From Camellia lanceoleosa (Eukaryota > Streptophyta > Magnoliopsida > Ericales > Theaceae): DNA of 64,000 nucleotides. Positions 24,012-35,173 of this stretch are shown here, in pieces. The position numbers were made by a program, and so were the translations under genes. The notes beneath the pieces were generated by a model. It saw only the letters and a list, made by a program, of their open reading frames with translations. It ran no database searches and was not told where the DNA came from. Location: contig CM045767.1 of assembly GCA_025200525.1 (NCBI GenBank), forward strand, positions 115,566,021 to 115,630,020, read 5' to 3'. Numbering within the stretch: position 1 is the first letter of the stretch; each line of letters opens with the position of its first letter.

Positions 24012-25914
24012 ATCGTGTTTTAGCGTTTTAAAGCGCTTTTCACCTTCTTTTGATTCTAAACCCTAAGTTCGAGTTTTCTCTCCCAACTCATCTTCTCTCT
24101 CAGGTTTGATCTTCTTAGAGTGTTTTTCTACCCTAGTTTCTTCATTAAAAAGGTAGAGGAGAGTGAGGGCTTTCATTTAATCTGAGCATTTGTTGGTTTG
24201 GAGCACTTTGAAGTTTTGGGCATCATCTTCATCTTCTCCTTTTTGAGTTATTTCTTCGAGGTAGGGATTTCCTACTCCATTTATACGTTTTAATCCTAAG
24301 TATTGGTATTTTGGTATGTGGGGGTAGTTTGATAATTTTGGGAGAAACCCTAGGGTTTGACATAGATTAATTTATGTAATTAATTTAGGGAAGAATGTGG
24401 AATTGGGTTTAATTCATGAAATTGGGGGATTATGAGATTAATTGATGTAGTTGGAGAATTTAATCACTCATCTGTGAAATTGAGAGTTATGTGTTGTATA
24501 TTTATTTCTTGTTTAGAAATAACTGTTTTGGGCTATCGGTGGAGGATAGCCATGATTGTTGTAGACGTTGCATGTGGATTAGGCAAAATTGAAACTAATC
24601 ACTTGATTAAGTTGTTGAGTATAAAGGTTGGAATAATACATTAAATTTATGTATTGATTGATTGTGTATATGACTTTATGTGTATATGCATTACTTGTGT
24701 ATGGGAGGAGATAGGGGATGTACTCCACGGTTTAGGGGAAGATAGGGGATGTACCTCTAAACCGGTTAATGATTATGGGAAGATAGGGGATGAACCTGTG
24801 GTTGCTTATATCTGGCGCCTATAGCGTAGATACAAATTTCATATGCTTATCTATTTGATATGATACATCACCAAAATGTGTATCAGTTGGGAAGTATGGA
24901 AGTGAATTTGATTGTGATTGATACAATACCAACATGTGTATTTGTTATGTTATATGAGAGATTTAACTTGATGTGTTATCCCTGTTGAATTGGAAAGATT
25001 GTTAATAAGAGATGAAACCCCGTTGAGCTATTTGGGCCAGGTTCTGAGCCATAGTTGGAAGGTGAATTATGCCATAGACAAAGTGTCATAGGCAATGTAG
25101 ACATTTGTGTTATGAAATTGTAATTGGATTATTTTGTGTTAACCATGTATCAGATGCTACTGCTTTAGTTAATTCATATGCTTGGTTTAGTATTTTTCTA
25201 CTGGGCTGTGGCTCACCCTATATGGGAACTTCATGTTCAGGTTCAGGTAGTTCACTACCTCCAAAGACTTAGCTTGTGAGGATTTGGACTTGAAGACTTG
25301 CTTTTTATGTTTTATTTGTTTTATTTGAACTATGTAAACATTCAAGCCTAGGGCTTTATTTGTTTTGAGTTAGAACTCATGGAATTGTGTCCAAGTGTTG
25401 GCTTGGCAAGATGTAAGCCCGTAGGGCATTTATTTTGATACTTTATTTCGTAATACTCTGATGAATGAAATAATATAATGTTTTCTTTTAATAATGTATG
25501 TTATGTTTTATATTTAATGGGCTAAATTTTGAGGGCGTTACAACTGAAATTCCCCTTTTTTACTGACAGACCACACCTCCCTTGCTCCTTTCTTCCTACT
25601 CGAAACACCCTTTTATAGGTGCTTCCCAGCCTCTAATCCATTTACCTCCCCCCCCCCCTCCCCAAAAGGAACCATGTGGTATCACCATGTGGCCTTCTTT
25701 TTACTACATGTCTATCCGTAAGGATAAGCATCTTGATCCTTCTTCTTTTTTTTTTCAAACTTATCTACAGCAATTACTGCCTTAATTCTACATTGACCCT
25801 AGTTAATAGAATAATTGCACAATAACTCCTAATTTGAAATTAAAATACATTTTATCATATACATTTATAAGTTCAAAATTTTATTTACTTTAATTCAGCA
25901 TTTGGGGTGTCACA

Positions 25915-25927
25915 TTTCTCCTCTCCT
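25915..25927 (-). other. Tekay-B polypurine tract
   Basis: The minus strand reads AGGAGAGGAGAAA directly against the 3' LTR start TGTGACACCCC. This purine run is the expected plus-strand primer and confirms the orientation of the element. Confidence 0.85.
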
Positions 25928-27229
25928 AAATAGAAGTTTGTCCCCAAACTTGACGTACCTTGGTTTTCAAAAAGATGTGGGTATTTGGCCCGCATTTGAT
26001 TTTTGGCTTCCCAGGTTTCTTCTTCGACATGATGATTTCTTCAAAGACTTTCACAAGAGGTATAGTCTTGTTTCGGAGAACCTGATTATGACGATCGAGA
26101 ATCTGTACAGGTTGTTCTTTATAAGAGAGATCTTCTTGAACTTCCAGGTCCTCACAATCAATAACATGTTCTGGATCTTGAAGATACCGTCGAAGCATTG
26201 AAACGTGAAACACATTATGGACATTGGGCCGTTCATGTGCTAGTGTAAGGCGATATGCCAGAGGACCAATCCTTTCTAGTATCTCGAATGGCCCAATGTA
26301 ACGTGGGTTAACTTTCCTCGCTTTCCAAATTGAATAACCTCTATTTGAAATTCCAAGTCTCGTCTCTGTGTATCTGCAAAACTTTTCTAGCGACTCTGGG
26401 TAGTGCAAATTCGTTATTGGAAGAGTTGAATTTTATCACTCGTTATTTGCATGATTTCAGGGCCTATCAACTTCCTGTCTTTGACTTCCGCCCAACACAG
26501 AGGTGATCGACACCTCCTTCCATACAGTGTTTCGTACGGTACCATTCCAATGCTTGCTTGGTAACTGTTGTTATAGGCGAATTCCACTAAGGGTAGGTAC
26601 TCATCTCAGTTACCTTTAAGGTCTAGTACGCACACACATAACATGTCTTCCGAGGTTTGGATTGTTCTTTCAGATTGTCCATTAGTTTACGGGTGATAGG
26701 CAGTGCTAAACTTCATAGTTGTTCCTAAGGCTTCTTGCAATTTGTTCCAGAAGTGAGACACGAATCGTGGGTCTCAGTCAGACACAATTGAAACTGTGGT
26801 ACCATACAATCGAATGATTTCCTTGATGTATAGAGTGGCAAACTTATTAAGGGAGTACGTGATTTTGATTGGCACAAAATGTGCCGACTTCATCAATCAG
26901 TCTACTATAACCTATATTACATCATTCTTCGCGACTGACTGTGGTAGCCAGACCACAAAGTCCATAGTAATGTGTTTCCATTTCCATTTAGGAATAAGGA
27001 GTGGTTCCAGCATTCTTACAGGTCTCTGATGTTCTGCTTTAATCTGTTGACAATACAGGCATTTGGAGATGTGGCTTACTACGTCTCTTTTCATTCTTGT
27101 CCACCAATAGTGTTCCTTCAGGTCATGGTACATCTTTGTATTACCAGGGTGGATTGCAAACCTGGAGCTATAAGCTTCCACCAATATCTTCTTCTTAAGC
27201 GCTGAAATGTCTGGTACGCAAATTTGATT
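25928..27229 (-). pseudogene. Tekay-B integrase with C-terminal chromodomain
   Basis: The HHCC zinc region and core start lie in 27184-26912 (HPGNTKMYHDLKEHYWW ... CLYCQQIKAEHQRP, then WKWKHITMDFVVWLP with the first catalytic Asp). The rest of the core (26911-26409) is readable but full of stops. The C-terminal region (26408-25926) has ISNRGYSIWKARKVNPRYIGPFEILERIG and NVFHVSMLRRYLQDP. A chromodomain follows, with LDRHNQVLRNKTIPLVKV and, after one frameshift, EEETWEAKNQMR. Chromodomains target Tekay/Del-type elements to heterochromatin. Inactive as it stands. Confidence 0.87.
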
Positions 27230-27960
27230 TCAAAATTTTAGCATCTCATTGCTTATAATGAAGTCAAGATCAGGCGTATTTCTTTGCTCCTCATATTTTT
27301 TCTTCAAAAGGTTATCTTCGTATTGGCGTACTCTAATTTCTTCAATCAATGTGGGTTCCACGATTATGTTGGCGAGCAGTTCATTGATCTTGCGGGAGAT
27401 GAGGGAATATGCCAAACTTCTGGTAGTCTTTCGATTCAACGCGTCTGCTACCATATTAGCTTTGCCTGGATGGTGATGGATCTCTACATCATAGTCCTTT
27501 ATAAATTTTAGTCATTATTGTTGCCTCACATTCAGTTCTTTTGGTGTAAACAGATATTTAAGACTCTTGTGATCTATGTAAATTTCCCAGGTTACTTCAT
27601 AGAGATAATGATGCCAGATTTTGAGGGCGAAGATTACCACAGCTAATTCTAGATCATAATTGGGTAGTTCTTCTTAAAAGTCTTTAGTTGGCGTGAGGCA
27701 TACGCAATGACTTTTCCATTTTGCATAAGGACACAACCCAAACCATTGTATGAGGTATCGCTATAAATCATGAACCCTTCCGTTCCCGTAGGGAGTGCTA
27801 GTATAGGAGCTGTCACAAGTCTATTTTTCAACTCTTGGAAGCAACGTTCCTGCTTGTTAGTCCATTCAAAGGGTGTATTTTTCTGAGTTAGCTGGGTCAA
27901 GGGTGATGCTATCTTTGAGAAATCTTGCATGAAGCGTCGGTAATAGCCGGCTAGACCCAA
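27230..27960 (-). pseudogene. Tekay-B RNase H and linker
   Basis: The 27960-27649 frame carries the RT-RNase H connection ([17 protein letters not shown]) and the first catalytic Asp of RNase H in [17 protein letters not shown]. The ordinary DAS is changed to DTS. The domain then breaks by stops around 27648-27460. The 27454-27230 frame holds the linker before integrase, opening with MVADALNRK. Confidence 0.82.
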
Positions 27961-27966
27961 GATGCT

Positions 27967-28573
27967 TCAAATCTCAGACACGTTAGTAGGTCGTAGCCAA
28001 TCCATGATTGCTGTAACTTTTTGAGGGTCAACTGAAATGCCATCCTTGTTAATGATGTAACTGAGGAAGTGTACACTAGTGATCCAAAATTTGCATTTTT
28101 TCAACTTGGCATAAAGTTTGTGATCGCGTAGTGTTTGTAAAACTCTTCGCAAGTGGTGTTCATGATCTTCTAGTGATTTGGAGTATATGAAAATGTCGTC
28201 AATAAAAACAATGACGAACTCATCAAGATAGGGTTTGAACACCAGATTCATGAGGTCCATAAAGGCTGTTGGAGCATTTATGAGGCCAAATGGCATGACG
28301 AGGAACTCGTAGTGCCCGTAACATGTTCTGAAGGTAATTTTTTCGATGCTTTCTGTTTTAACTTTTAGTTGATGATAGCCGGAACGCAAATCGATTTTTG
28401 AGAACACTTGGGCGCCTTGAAGTTGATTGAACAAGTCATCAATTCGTGGCAGGGGGTACCGATTCTTGATGGTGACCTTGTTCAATTCTTGATAATTGAT
28501 ACACAATCTCATGGTACCATTCTTCTTCTTTACGAACAGTACTGGAGCTCTCCAAGGCGACGTACTAGGTCGT
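27967..28573 (-). pseudogene. Tekay-B reverse transcriptase, truncated at its start
   Basis: Reads [19 protein letters not shown], then [42 protein letters not shown] and [12 protein letters not shown], the last holding the FIDD form of the YxDD motif. Residues from about 28512 down to 27967 are uninterrupted (181 codons). Upstream of RPSTSPW the match ends at about 28573. The roughly 50 codons that normally join protease to this point are absent both here and on the other side of the Tat-C insert. Confidence 0.9.
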
Positions 28574-29221
28574 GGAGATAGTGCCCCAGAGTCCTCTCCT
28601 TCAAGGAAGAAGACAAAGAGGGCCTCTCAAGCCTAAGGCGACTGGCACTGATTTTTTATTATTTGTTTAGTTTCCTTTGTTTATAGTATTAGCACATTGT
28701 ATAGCTTTAGACATGTTTTATTTTGCTCTAAAACTTGTACTCCCCTTTTTGTAAAAAACATGATCGGAATAAAACCTCACAGTTTTTATAAAAAGTGTTG
28801 TTATTTTTGCATCATGAGTACCACATTTTGCATGAAAATGGACATGAAATCGAATTTGAAAATGACTTGTATTGGCACGACGTTCTTAATCGGGTAATGA
28901 ACCAACCAACAAACAAAACACAAAATGCAACATACAACTCGATAAACAAAAATAACAACTTGATAAATAAAACAACACAACTCAAAAAAAACTTAACAAG
29001 CTTGCTAAAACCAAAATGGCTCAAAACAAGACCTTAAAACAAACGAAGAGCAGAACAAAACACATACTTTCAACATTGTTCATCACAAAAGTGGATAACA
29101 AGGTTGAAAAGAAGAGTTGCTGGCCACTGGAGATGGCATGCTAGCCACAAGAGGTGGCCTGCCGGAACCTCCAAATTGTTGACAGCTGGCTTCCACTCAC
29201 TGCCTTGTCTTTTACAAAAGG
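28574..29221. other. Tat-C terminal non-coding region and junction
   Basis: No gene recognised. It begins at the break in the Tekay-B RT and runs up to the antisense ORF. No sequence resembling the start of the Tat-C LTR (TGTACACACC on the minus strand) is seen, so the 3' LTR appears deleted. A CCTCTCCTTC tract at 28593-28602 would read purine-rich on the minus strand and could be a polypurine tract remnant, which is uncertain. Confidence 0.5.
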
Positions 29222-30600
29222 TTGAACTTCGTGATTTATGCTCCAGAACTTCATTTCAGTTGCATTTTCCTCACAAATGGAGCCATTTTTCGCCGAAAAG
29301 CTCTTGGATTGGATTGTGACTTTGGACGGCTCAGAAAAGGTAAATTTCTGGGGTTTCGGCATAAATGCACTTTTTTCGTTGAGCCAAACTCCACTTTGTA
29401 TTCTGTTCCTTCATGTCGCGATACGATGCTGGAACCCGATTACACATGTCTTCAGCTTCGAGGGACAAGAGATGTGCCCGACAATTGAAAAATTTCAGGC
29501 ATTAATGGAATCCCGACGTGTTGAAAAAATCACAATTCAACCTCGTTTTGGCCACATCCAAGCTTTGGGACAGATGTGTGGACTCGCTCTAAATAAGACT
29601 CGATCTTTGGTTCACAATGGAGAGATAGATATTCACAGCCTAATTCATTGCTTTTCTGATGTTGGTGACAGAGCCGACCTTCTCTGGTGAGGTTTTTGGC
29701 AGCATGCCCTCTACTTGTGTATGTTGGCTCATTTCTTTCTTGTCCCTAGTTTTGACGAGTCGAGCATTTAGTTGATCGAAGTGGCTCAAGGTTTGAAAGA
29801 AAGCAAAAGTTGCATTGGCTTGGTGCTGGCCGAGACTTTACGCCTTTCATTGACCGAAGACTACCAGATTCACAAGGAGTCCACTACTTTTTCATGTAAT
29901 GTTTCTCACATTTTCTCATATATGTTTCTTACATCACTCATCACCCATGCTCTATTTTTCTCTCAAAACCCTTTTCCCATATTTCTCTCAACATGCATCT
30001 CTCTATTCTTTAATCTCTCTTTTCTTTCACCATTTCCCATGTGTGGCTTATTGACAAGCTGAAGGTAGTGGATTCTTGCCCTGAGTACTCAGCTTGAGGC
30101 CATTTCTTCCGCCATTGTCTAGTGGATTTCCCGAATGAGGGATGGTGGTGCCACTGGATGTGCAACAGATCTGTTACTGACATAGCTTAGCGCTGCCCCT
30201 AGCTTATATTGCCCGAGATGAGCTACAGCATGACTCGGCAGCCTGGCATACAGTTGATCGGCTTTTCGCACTATGTATTCTACTTCCCTTTCAGATTCAG
30301 ACATTAGTTTGGGCATGATCAGACCCGCATAGAGGAGCGGGTAGAGTACCCCGATTTCATTCCCCATCTATGGTTCACACTTGGCTAGGTACGCCACTGC
30401 TTGGAGGACGAGAGAGCTTCTGGCCCCTGCCCCTAGTTTCAGTTGCACCCTTTCTGGCGAATGCTTGGCTTGGCTTGAGGATAAGGCACAAACTGGGCTC
30501 ACTTTGGCTTCAGAAGCTTCTACAAGCACGAGCGAGGGACGTAGGAGCACCTGACTCATCTATGCCCCTAGTTTATTGATTTAACCTTTCTTTTCAAGTT
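29222..30600 (+). pseudogene. Antisense extra ORF with plant mobile domain
   Basis: Plus-strand coding remnant on the strand opposite Tat-C pol. The 29238-29690 frame (150 residues) reads WNPITHVFSFEGQEMCPTIEKFQALM, the signature entry of the aminotransferase-like plant mobile domain (PMD). After stops and frameshifts, further PMD-like pieces follow: GLVLAETLRLSL (about 29820-29860), then a PWL / LPEMSYS / GFSHYVFYFPFRF run (about 30190-30310). Extra ORFs of this kind, including antisense ones between pol and the 3' LTR, are known in Tat-lineage retrotransposons. The function is unknown. The frame is broken several times here, and two short minus-strand frames over it (30119-30559) are likely shadows. 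Confidence 0.7.
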
Positions 30601-31249
30601 TTATGATTTAATAAAAGCAACTTTGATTTGTATCAGAGAGTTGGAGAACTTTTAAAGTTGAAATCAATGAAATTAAAGTTGTGAGCACTGAAAATTTTCC
30701 TTTTGGTCCAAAAATGGTCTAAGTTGTAAAAGGCAAAATTTGAACAAAATCAACTTTATTAAAACTTTCCAAAACCATTTTCGAAGAGGATCACCACCTG
30801 ACACACACGGAATCAATCCTCAAGATGTACAACTCCGAATCAAAAGATCAAAAATTGCCCCTTGATTGGACACCACTGCTCTGCATTGTAACCAGCTCTT
30901 CTCTTAGAGGAAAGATCATAACCGAACCCTTAGATAAAAAATAGACAAAGATGACTTGATCGATCAAATGGACAGGACAGTTGAATTAGAAGTGTTTAGG
31001 GTCGAACTTCAAAATGAAGTTCCCTACGTATCCCAAAGATGGGAATCAGGAATCAGGCCTTACAAAGTTTGGTTCTGGTTCACTCGAGTATTAACTCTCT
31101 CATTTTGCGCTCTAACTTTTGCCAAGGCCGCCCTTTAGGGTTTTCAACCTTGCGAGCTCAGTTTTTCTTTATTTTTAATTTTTCATGCTCTAACTTTTGC
31201 CTAGGTCGCGCTTCCGGGTTTTCAGCCTAACAAGCCTCTTAAGGATAGT
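30601..31249. other. Tat-C region between integrase and antisense ORF
   Basis: Non-coding. On the minus strand, immediately after the integrase, it has a repeated CCTAGGCAAAAGTTAGAGC-like segment (31134-31215; two copies about 70 bp apart) and a CCTAAGGGTTCGG-like stretch near 30925, as often seen downstream of Tat/Ogre integrases. No promoter for either strand is evident. Confidence 0.5.
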
Positions 31250-32510
31250 ATTTCTTCAACTTGTCCATGTTGATTGGTTGGGAGAATTCCAAGCCATTTA
31301 GGTCCATGAGAATAACATCTCCACCCGATCAGATAGTTTTGATGATGCCAGGACCAGTCCAATTGGGTCTGAACTTGCCCCTAGGGTCATGAATAGGAGC
31401 TCGGTTGTTTTTCAGCACCATATCTCCTTCTTTGAGATTCCGAGACTTAACCTTCTTATTAAAAGCCCTAGCAATTCTGCATTGATAGCCCTGAACATGG
31501 TATAATGCTTTCAGCCTTCTCTCATCAAACAGCATCAACTCTTCGAATCTACTTTGTTGCCAGTCCGCCTTTGCTATCTAACACTCAGCCATAATTCGCA
31601 GTGATGGGTCTTCTATTTCAATTGGCAGAACAGCTTCCATTCTAAAGATAAGAAAATAAGAGGTTGCCCCTGTAGATGTTCGGATTGAAGTTCTGTAGCC
31701 CCAGAGTGCGAATGACAATTTATCTGGCCAGTCCTTGTAGGTCTTAACCATCTTCTACAAATATTCTTGATGTTCTTGTTGGCGGCTTCAACGGCTCCGT
31801 TGGTTTGTGGCCGGTATGTAGATGACTTATGAAAAGCCACATTATATTTCTCCAACAAGTCAATCACCTCTTTCTTGAAGTGGGAGCCATTATCTAATAT
31901 GATTTCATTTGGGACTCCATAACGGAAAATGATGTTGTTTCTGATGAACTTAGCCACATGCAACGCTTTCAGCACTACATAGGACTAGGCTTCCACTCAC
32001 TTTGTAAAGTAATCAATTGTCACCAGAATGTATTCATGCCCATTCGACCCTTTTGGTGTAACTGCGCTGATGATGTCAATTCCCCAGACTAAAAAAAGCC
32101 ATGGGAAAGTCATGTTGTATAGTTTTGATAGCAGGATGTTTATGCGATTAGCATGAATTTGACATTTTTGGCATCGTCAAACAAAACCAATACAATCCTC
32201 TTCCGTAGTAAACCAATAGTAACTTTGCCTAAGAATCTTTCGGGCTAACATCACTTCATTCATGTGCGTTCACTTTCTTCCATGGACGGCCTCCATCAGG
32301 CGCTCTGACTCCTCTTCTTCGACGCACAACTTGTGCATTCCCAAATAACCTCTCTTATACAGTTTACCTCCGCAGATGATAAATTGGAAGGCTATTCGTC
32401 GTATTCCCCTTTTGTCCTTGGCATTTGCCCCTAGTGGATAAACCTCCTTTTTCCAAGAAGTTCCAAATATCGTAGTACCAAGGGTTCTTGTCTTGCGCTT
32501 CATCTATTGT
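31250..32510 (-). pseudogene. Tat-C integrase
   Basis: Read on the minus strand: pre-integrase and zinc region (32591-32270, including GIRRIAFQFIICGGKLYKRGY), a broken stretch with the first catalytic motif, then 31975-31613. That last part contains VAKFIRNNIIFRYGVPNEIILDNGSHF, with the second Asp, and STYRPQTNGAVEAANKNIKNI, with the Glu region. The C-terminal part (31538-31329) has FNKKVKSRNLKEGDMVLKN and GKFRPNWTGPGIIKTI and is followed by NMDKLKKYYP. Stops and frameshifts separate the pieces. Confidence 0.85.
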
Positions 32511-33470
32511 GGCGATAGTTCCATAGGCCGGCGTATATCTTTGCTTAATGATAATCGGATGCATCCGGACTCCCAACGAGATGTCTATCATAGAAGATAG
32601 AGTTGATCAAGCATCAGCGAACCTGTTGTTCTCTCTCAGTAGATGCGTGAAAGTCAACTTTTCAAACCTAGGAATCAGAACGTCCAGGGTTTGGTGATAA
32701 ATCTTCATCTTTTTTTCTTTGACCTTCTAGTCTCCATTTGCTTGAGAAACAACTAGATTCGAGTCCCCAATGACGTCCAACCTTTTTGTTCCTAGTTCCA
32801 GGGCAGCTTCCAAACTAGTGATACACGCTTCATACTCTGCTTCGTTATTGGACACCTTGAACCGGAGTTTGAGAGCTAAAGGTATATGGGAGTCATCAGG
32901 TGCTATCAGCAACACACCTATCCCATAACCGTATTGATTGGACGCTCCGTCAAAGTACATTGTCCAAGTCTTCTATTCGACTTGCAGAATGGCTTCATCT
33001 GGAAAGAGGTATTCTACCGCTCCATCCCCTTCTACTGGGTGATCTGCCAAGAACTCTGCTATAGCTCTTCCCTTGACCGACTTGCGGGTGACATACTTGA
33101 GATCAAATTCGGAGAGAAGAAGCAACCAACGAGCTAGCCTACCCGTAAACACTGGTTTCTCGAAGAGATATTTGATGGGATCCAATCTCGAAACCAGAAT
33201 TACGAAGTGAGCTAACAAGTAGTGCCACAACTTCTTGGTACCCCATACCAAGGCTAAGCAAGCTTTCTCTAGTAGCGTATAGCGGGTCTCATAATCCAGC
33301 ATTTTCTTGCTCAAATAATAGGTGGCTTTCTCCACCCTATCCATAGATTCCTGAGCAAGCATGCATCCCATTGTTGTGTCTGCTACTGACAGATACAAAA
33401 TCAAAGGCTTCTCCGGCTCTAACGGTGACAACATAGGACGATTCTAGAGATACTGCTTGATTTGCTCAAA
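32511..33470 (-). pseudogene. Tat-C RNase H and second RNase H
   Basis: The 33434-32973 frame (153 residues) is a gypsy RNase H with EKPLILYLSVADTTMGCMLAQ. The catalytic DAS position is changed to VAD, and the frame goes on to YYLSKKMLDYETRYTLLEKACLAL and DPIKYLFEKP. The 32960-32727 frame is a second, archaeal-type RNase H with MYFDGASNQYGYGIGVLL, NNEAEYEACITSLEAAL and DVIGDSNLVVSQ, retaining D, E and D. This dual arrangement matches Tat-A and supports the same clade. Only a stop separates the two frames. Confidence 0.86.
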
Positions 33471-34444
33471 GCGAATTGACATCAATCATCCCACCGGAAT
33501 TTCTTTCCTTTCTTCAGGAGACTAAATAGTGGTTCACAAGTCAAGGTTAATTTGGAAATAAACCGTCTTATGAATTACACTTTACCCAGAAAGCTACGCA
33601 CTTCCTTTTCAGTCCTTGGTGGTGGCATTTCTAAGATGGCCTTGATTTTGGAAGGATCTACCTCAATGCCTCTCTGTGTGATCCAAAAGCCCAGCATTTT
33701 CCCTGTTGTTACGCCGAAAGTATATTTCTGCAGATTCAACCTCAATCTATACTCTCTGATCCGTTGAAAGAATTTCTTCAAGGCGGTGTACTGGCCCTCT
33801 CTTTCTTTGGACTTGACAATCATGTCGTCCACATACACCACGACCTCTTTATGGATCATGTCGTGCAAAATGGTGGTCGCAGCCCTCTGATAGGTAGCCC
33901 CGGCATCCTTTAACCCAAACGGCATAACCTGATAGCAGTAGGTTCCCCACGGTGTAGTAAATACAGCTTTCTCTCTGTCTTCGGGCGCCATCAGAATCTG
34001 GTTATACTCGGAAAACCCATCCATGAAAGATAGCAATGCATGGCCCGCTGTGAAGTCCACTAACTCGTCAATGTATAGCAGGGGAAAGTCGTCCTTTGTA
34101 CTGGCTCTATTCAAATCCTAAAAATCCACGCACACCCGGATTCTACCATCCTTTTTCAGCACTGGAACGATGTTGGACAAACAAGTTGGATATTCAAATA
34201 CTAACAACAAACCTGCCTCGATCTGCTTGGTGACCTTTTCTTTGATTTTCAACGCCCAATCCGGACGGATTCTTCGCAACTTCTGCTTGACAGGTCAGGC
34301 CTTAGGTTCAAGAGGGATCCGATGCTGTACAATCTCAGGATCGATTCCACACATGTCTTCGTAGGACTACGTGAAAACATCTTTGAAATCTTTTAATAAA
34401 GCGACTAAGTGCTCGCGCTCCTCCGAAGACAACGTGGACCCGAT
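33471..34444 (-). pseudogene. Tat-C reverse transcriptase
   Basis: The fingers region upstream of 34114 has stops. The 34114-33575 frame (179 residues) reads TKDDFPLLYIDELVD, MDGFSEYNQILMAPEDREK, MPFGLKDAGATYQRA, then VVYVDDMIVKSKEREG with the YVDD catalytic motif, and FGVTTGKMLGFWITQRGIEVD. The frame from YIDELVD to the thumb is intact. Start and end are broken, so no active enzyme is expected. Plus-strand frames across it are antisense shadows. Confidence 0.88.
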
Positions 34445-35173
34445 CTAGACCAAACGCGGATCATTCTCGGTACCCACATTAAAAGCAATGATTTCATCAG
34501 AACAGGGTTTTGCAAACCTCTCTTCCTCCCGATTAATCAAGTTTTTCAAAACCAGAGGAATTCTTTCCTCTTTGTTTTCATTAAAATTCTGAAAATCTTG
34601 GTCAATGCAATAAACAAGCGGCACAAAGAAATACTCAGAATCAGCTGCTTTCTCGTTCATAAGGTCCAGCCCATCCAGCTCTTCAGTTACAACCGACTCA
34701 AAAGCAAAAGAAAAAGAGGACCTAGACAAGACCTTAGCATCCGGGTTACCACCCCCAGGAATACCGTACTCAGACTCAGAAGAACCGGAATTTGATTCCG
34801 ACTCCACAAACTTTGTGGAATCAGATTCTGGCTCATTACCCGACTTAGAATTAGACAGGTAGCCCTCCTCCAGCTGCCAGACAAGAGATGATGCTTCAGA
34901 TGCATCGAAAATGCTGCTGGATGGGTTCACACCTAGTTGGTCCTCGATCATGGAGATGGTCAAGTTATCCCCCAAGCTTTTTGAGTTGGCCGGAGGATCT
35001 TTAAGAAGACATGCCAGTGCTGCCCCTACTCCAAACTCGCTGTTGTCCGAGTCACTTTCCATGCCCTTTTCAACTTCAATGGTTAGTTCAACCTTTTCTT
35101 TAGCATCACTATCTTGTAACTGCAAGTCGAACAAAATTTCAAAACCGGGGACACGTTGCTTCGCAGAATTCAT
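34445..35173 (-). CDS. Tat-C acidic spacer between protease and RT
   Basis: An intact 242-residue frame. It is rich in Ser, Glu and Asp (for example KSGNEPESDSTKFVESESNS) with no recognised catalytic domain, ending near NVGTENDPRLV. Readthrough past the stop gives GSTLSSEEREHLVALLKDF, the usual lead-in to Tat/Ogre RT, so this is polyprotein spacer rather than an independent gene. Its preservation contrasts with the broken flanks. The first Met (MNSAKQRVPGFEIL) may be internal to the polyprotein. Confidence 0.65.
   Translation of the reverse strand: MNSAKQRVPGFEILFDLQLQDSDAKEKVELTIEVEKGMESDSDNSEFGVGAALACLLKDPPANSKSLGDNLTISMIEDQLGVNPSSSIFDASEASSLVWQLEEGYLSNSKSGNEPESDSTKFVESESNSGSSESEYGIPGGGNPDAKVLSRSSFSFAFESVVTEELDGLDLMNEKAADSEYFFVPLVYCIDQDFQNFNENKEERIPLVLKNLINREEERFAKPCSDEIIAFNVGTENDPRLV

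Larger units (their letters stand above)
23619..25542 (+). repeat. Solo LTR, TATAGCGA family, copy 3
   Basis: A 1924-bp insert flanked by perfect ACTGA duplications (23614-23618 and 25543-25547). It starts TATAGCGACCCCGG and ends GAGGGCGTTACA. The empty site is visible in the Tekay-B 5' LTR as GTTTACCGAAATTCC near 52342-52356. It has the same internal landmarks as copies 1 and 2 and no coding capacity. Confidence 0.92.
22721..25914 (-). repeat. Tekay-B 3' LTR, interrupted
   Basis: Plus-strand text starts TGTCACGACCCAACCCCC and ends GGGGTGTCACA, matching the 51439-52720 LTR along its length. Shared stretches include GTGGCGCAAGCAGAAG, AGTTCGGCGC and GCACAATAACTCCTAATTTG. A 1924-bp insert (23619-25542) interrupts it at TTTACTGA. 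Removing the insert and one ACTGA leaves about 1265 bp, against 1282 bp for the partner. Confidence 0.9.

Noticed and set aside
23736..24066. Three overlapping frames of 72-95 residues
   Set aside because: Translations of the palindrome array in LTR copy 3, with no conserved protein.
30119..30559. Minus-strand frames of 82 and 63 residues in the Tat-C 3' region
   Set aside because: The plus strand there carries plant-mobile-domain-like motifs, so the minus frames are treated as shadows.
34409..34795. 128-residue plus-strand frame
   Set aside because: Antisense to the intact acidic spacer frame of Tat-C, with no recognisable domain.
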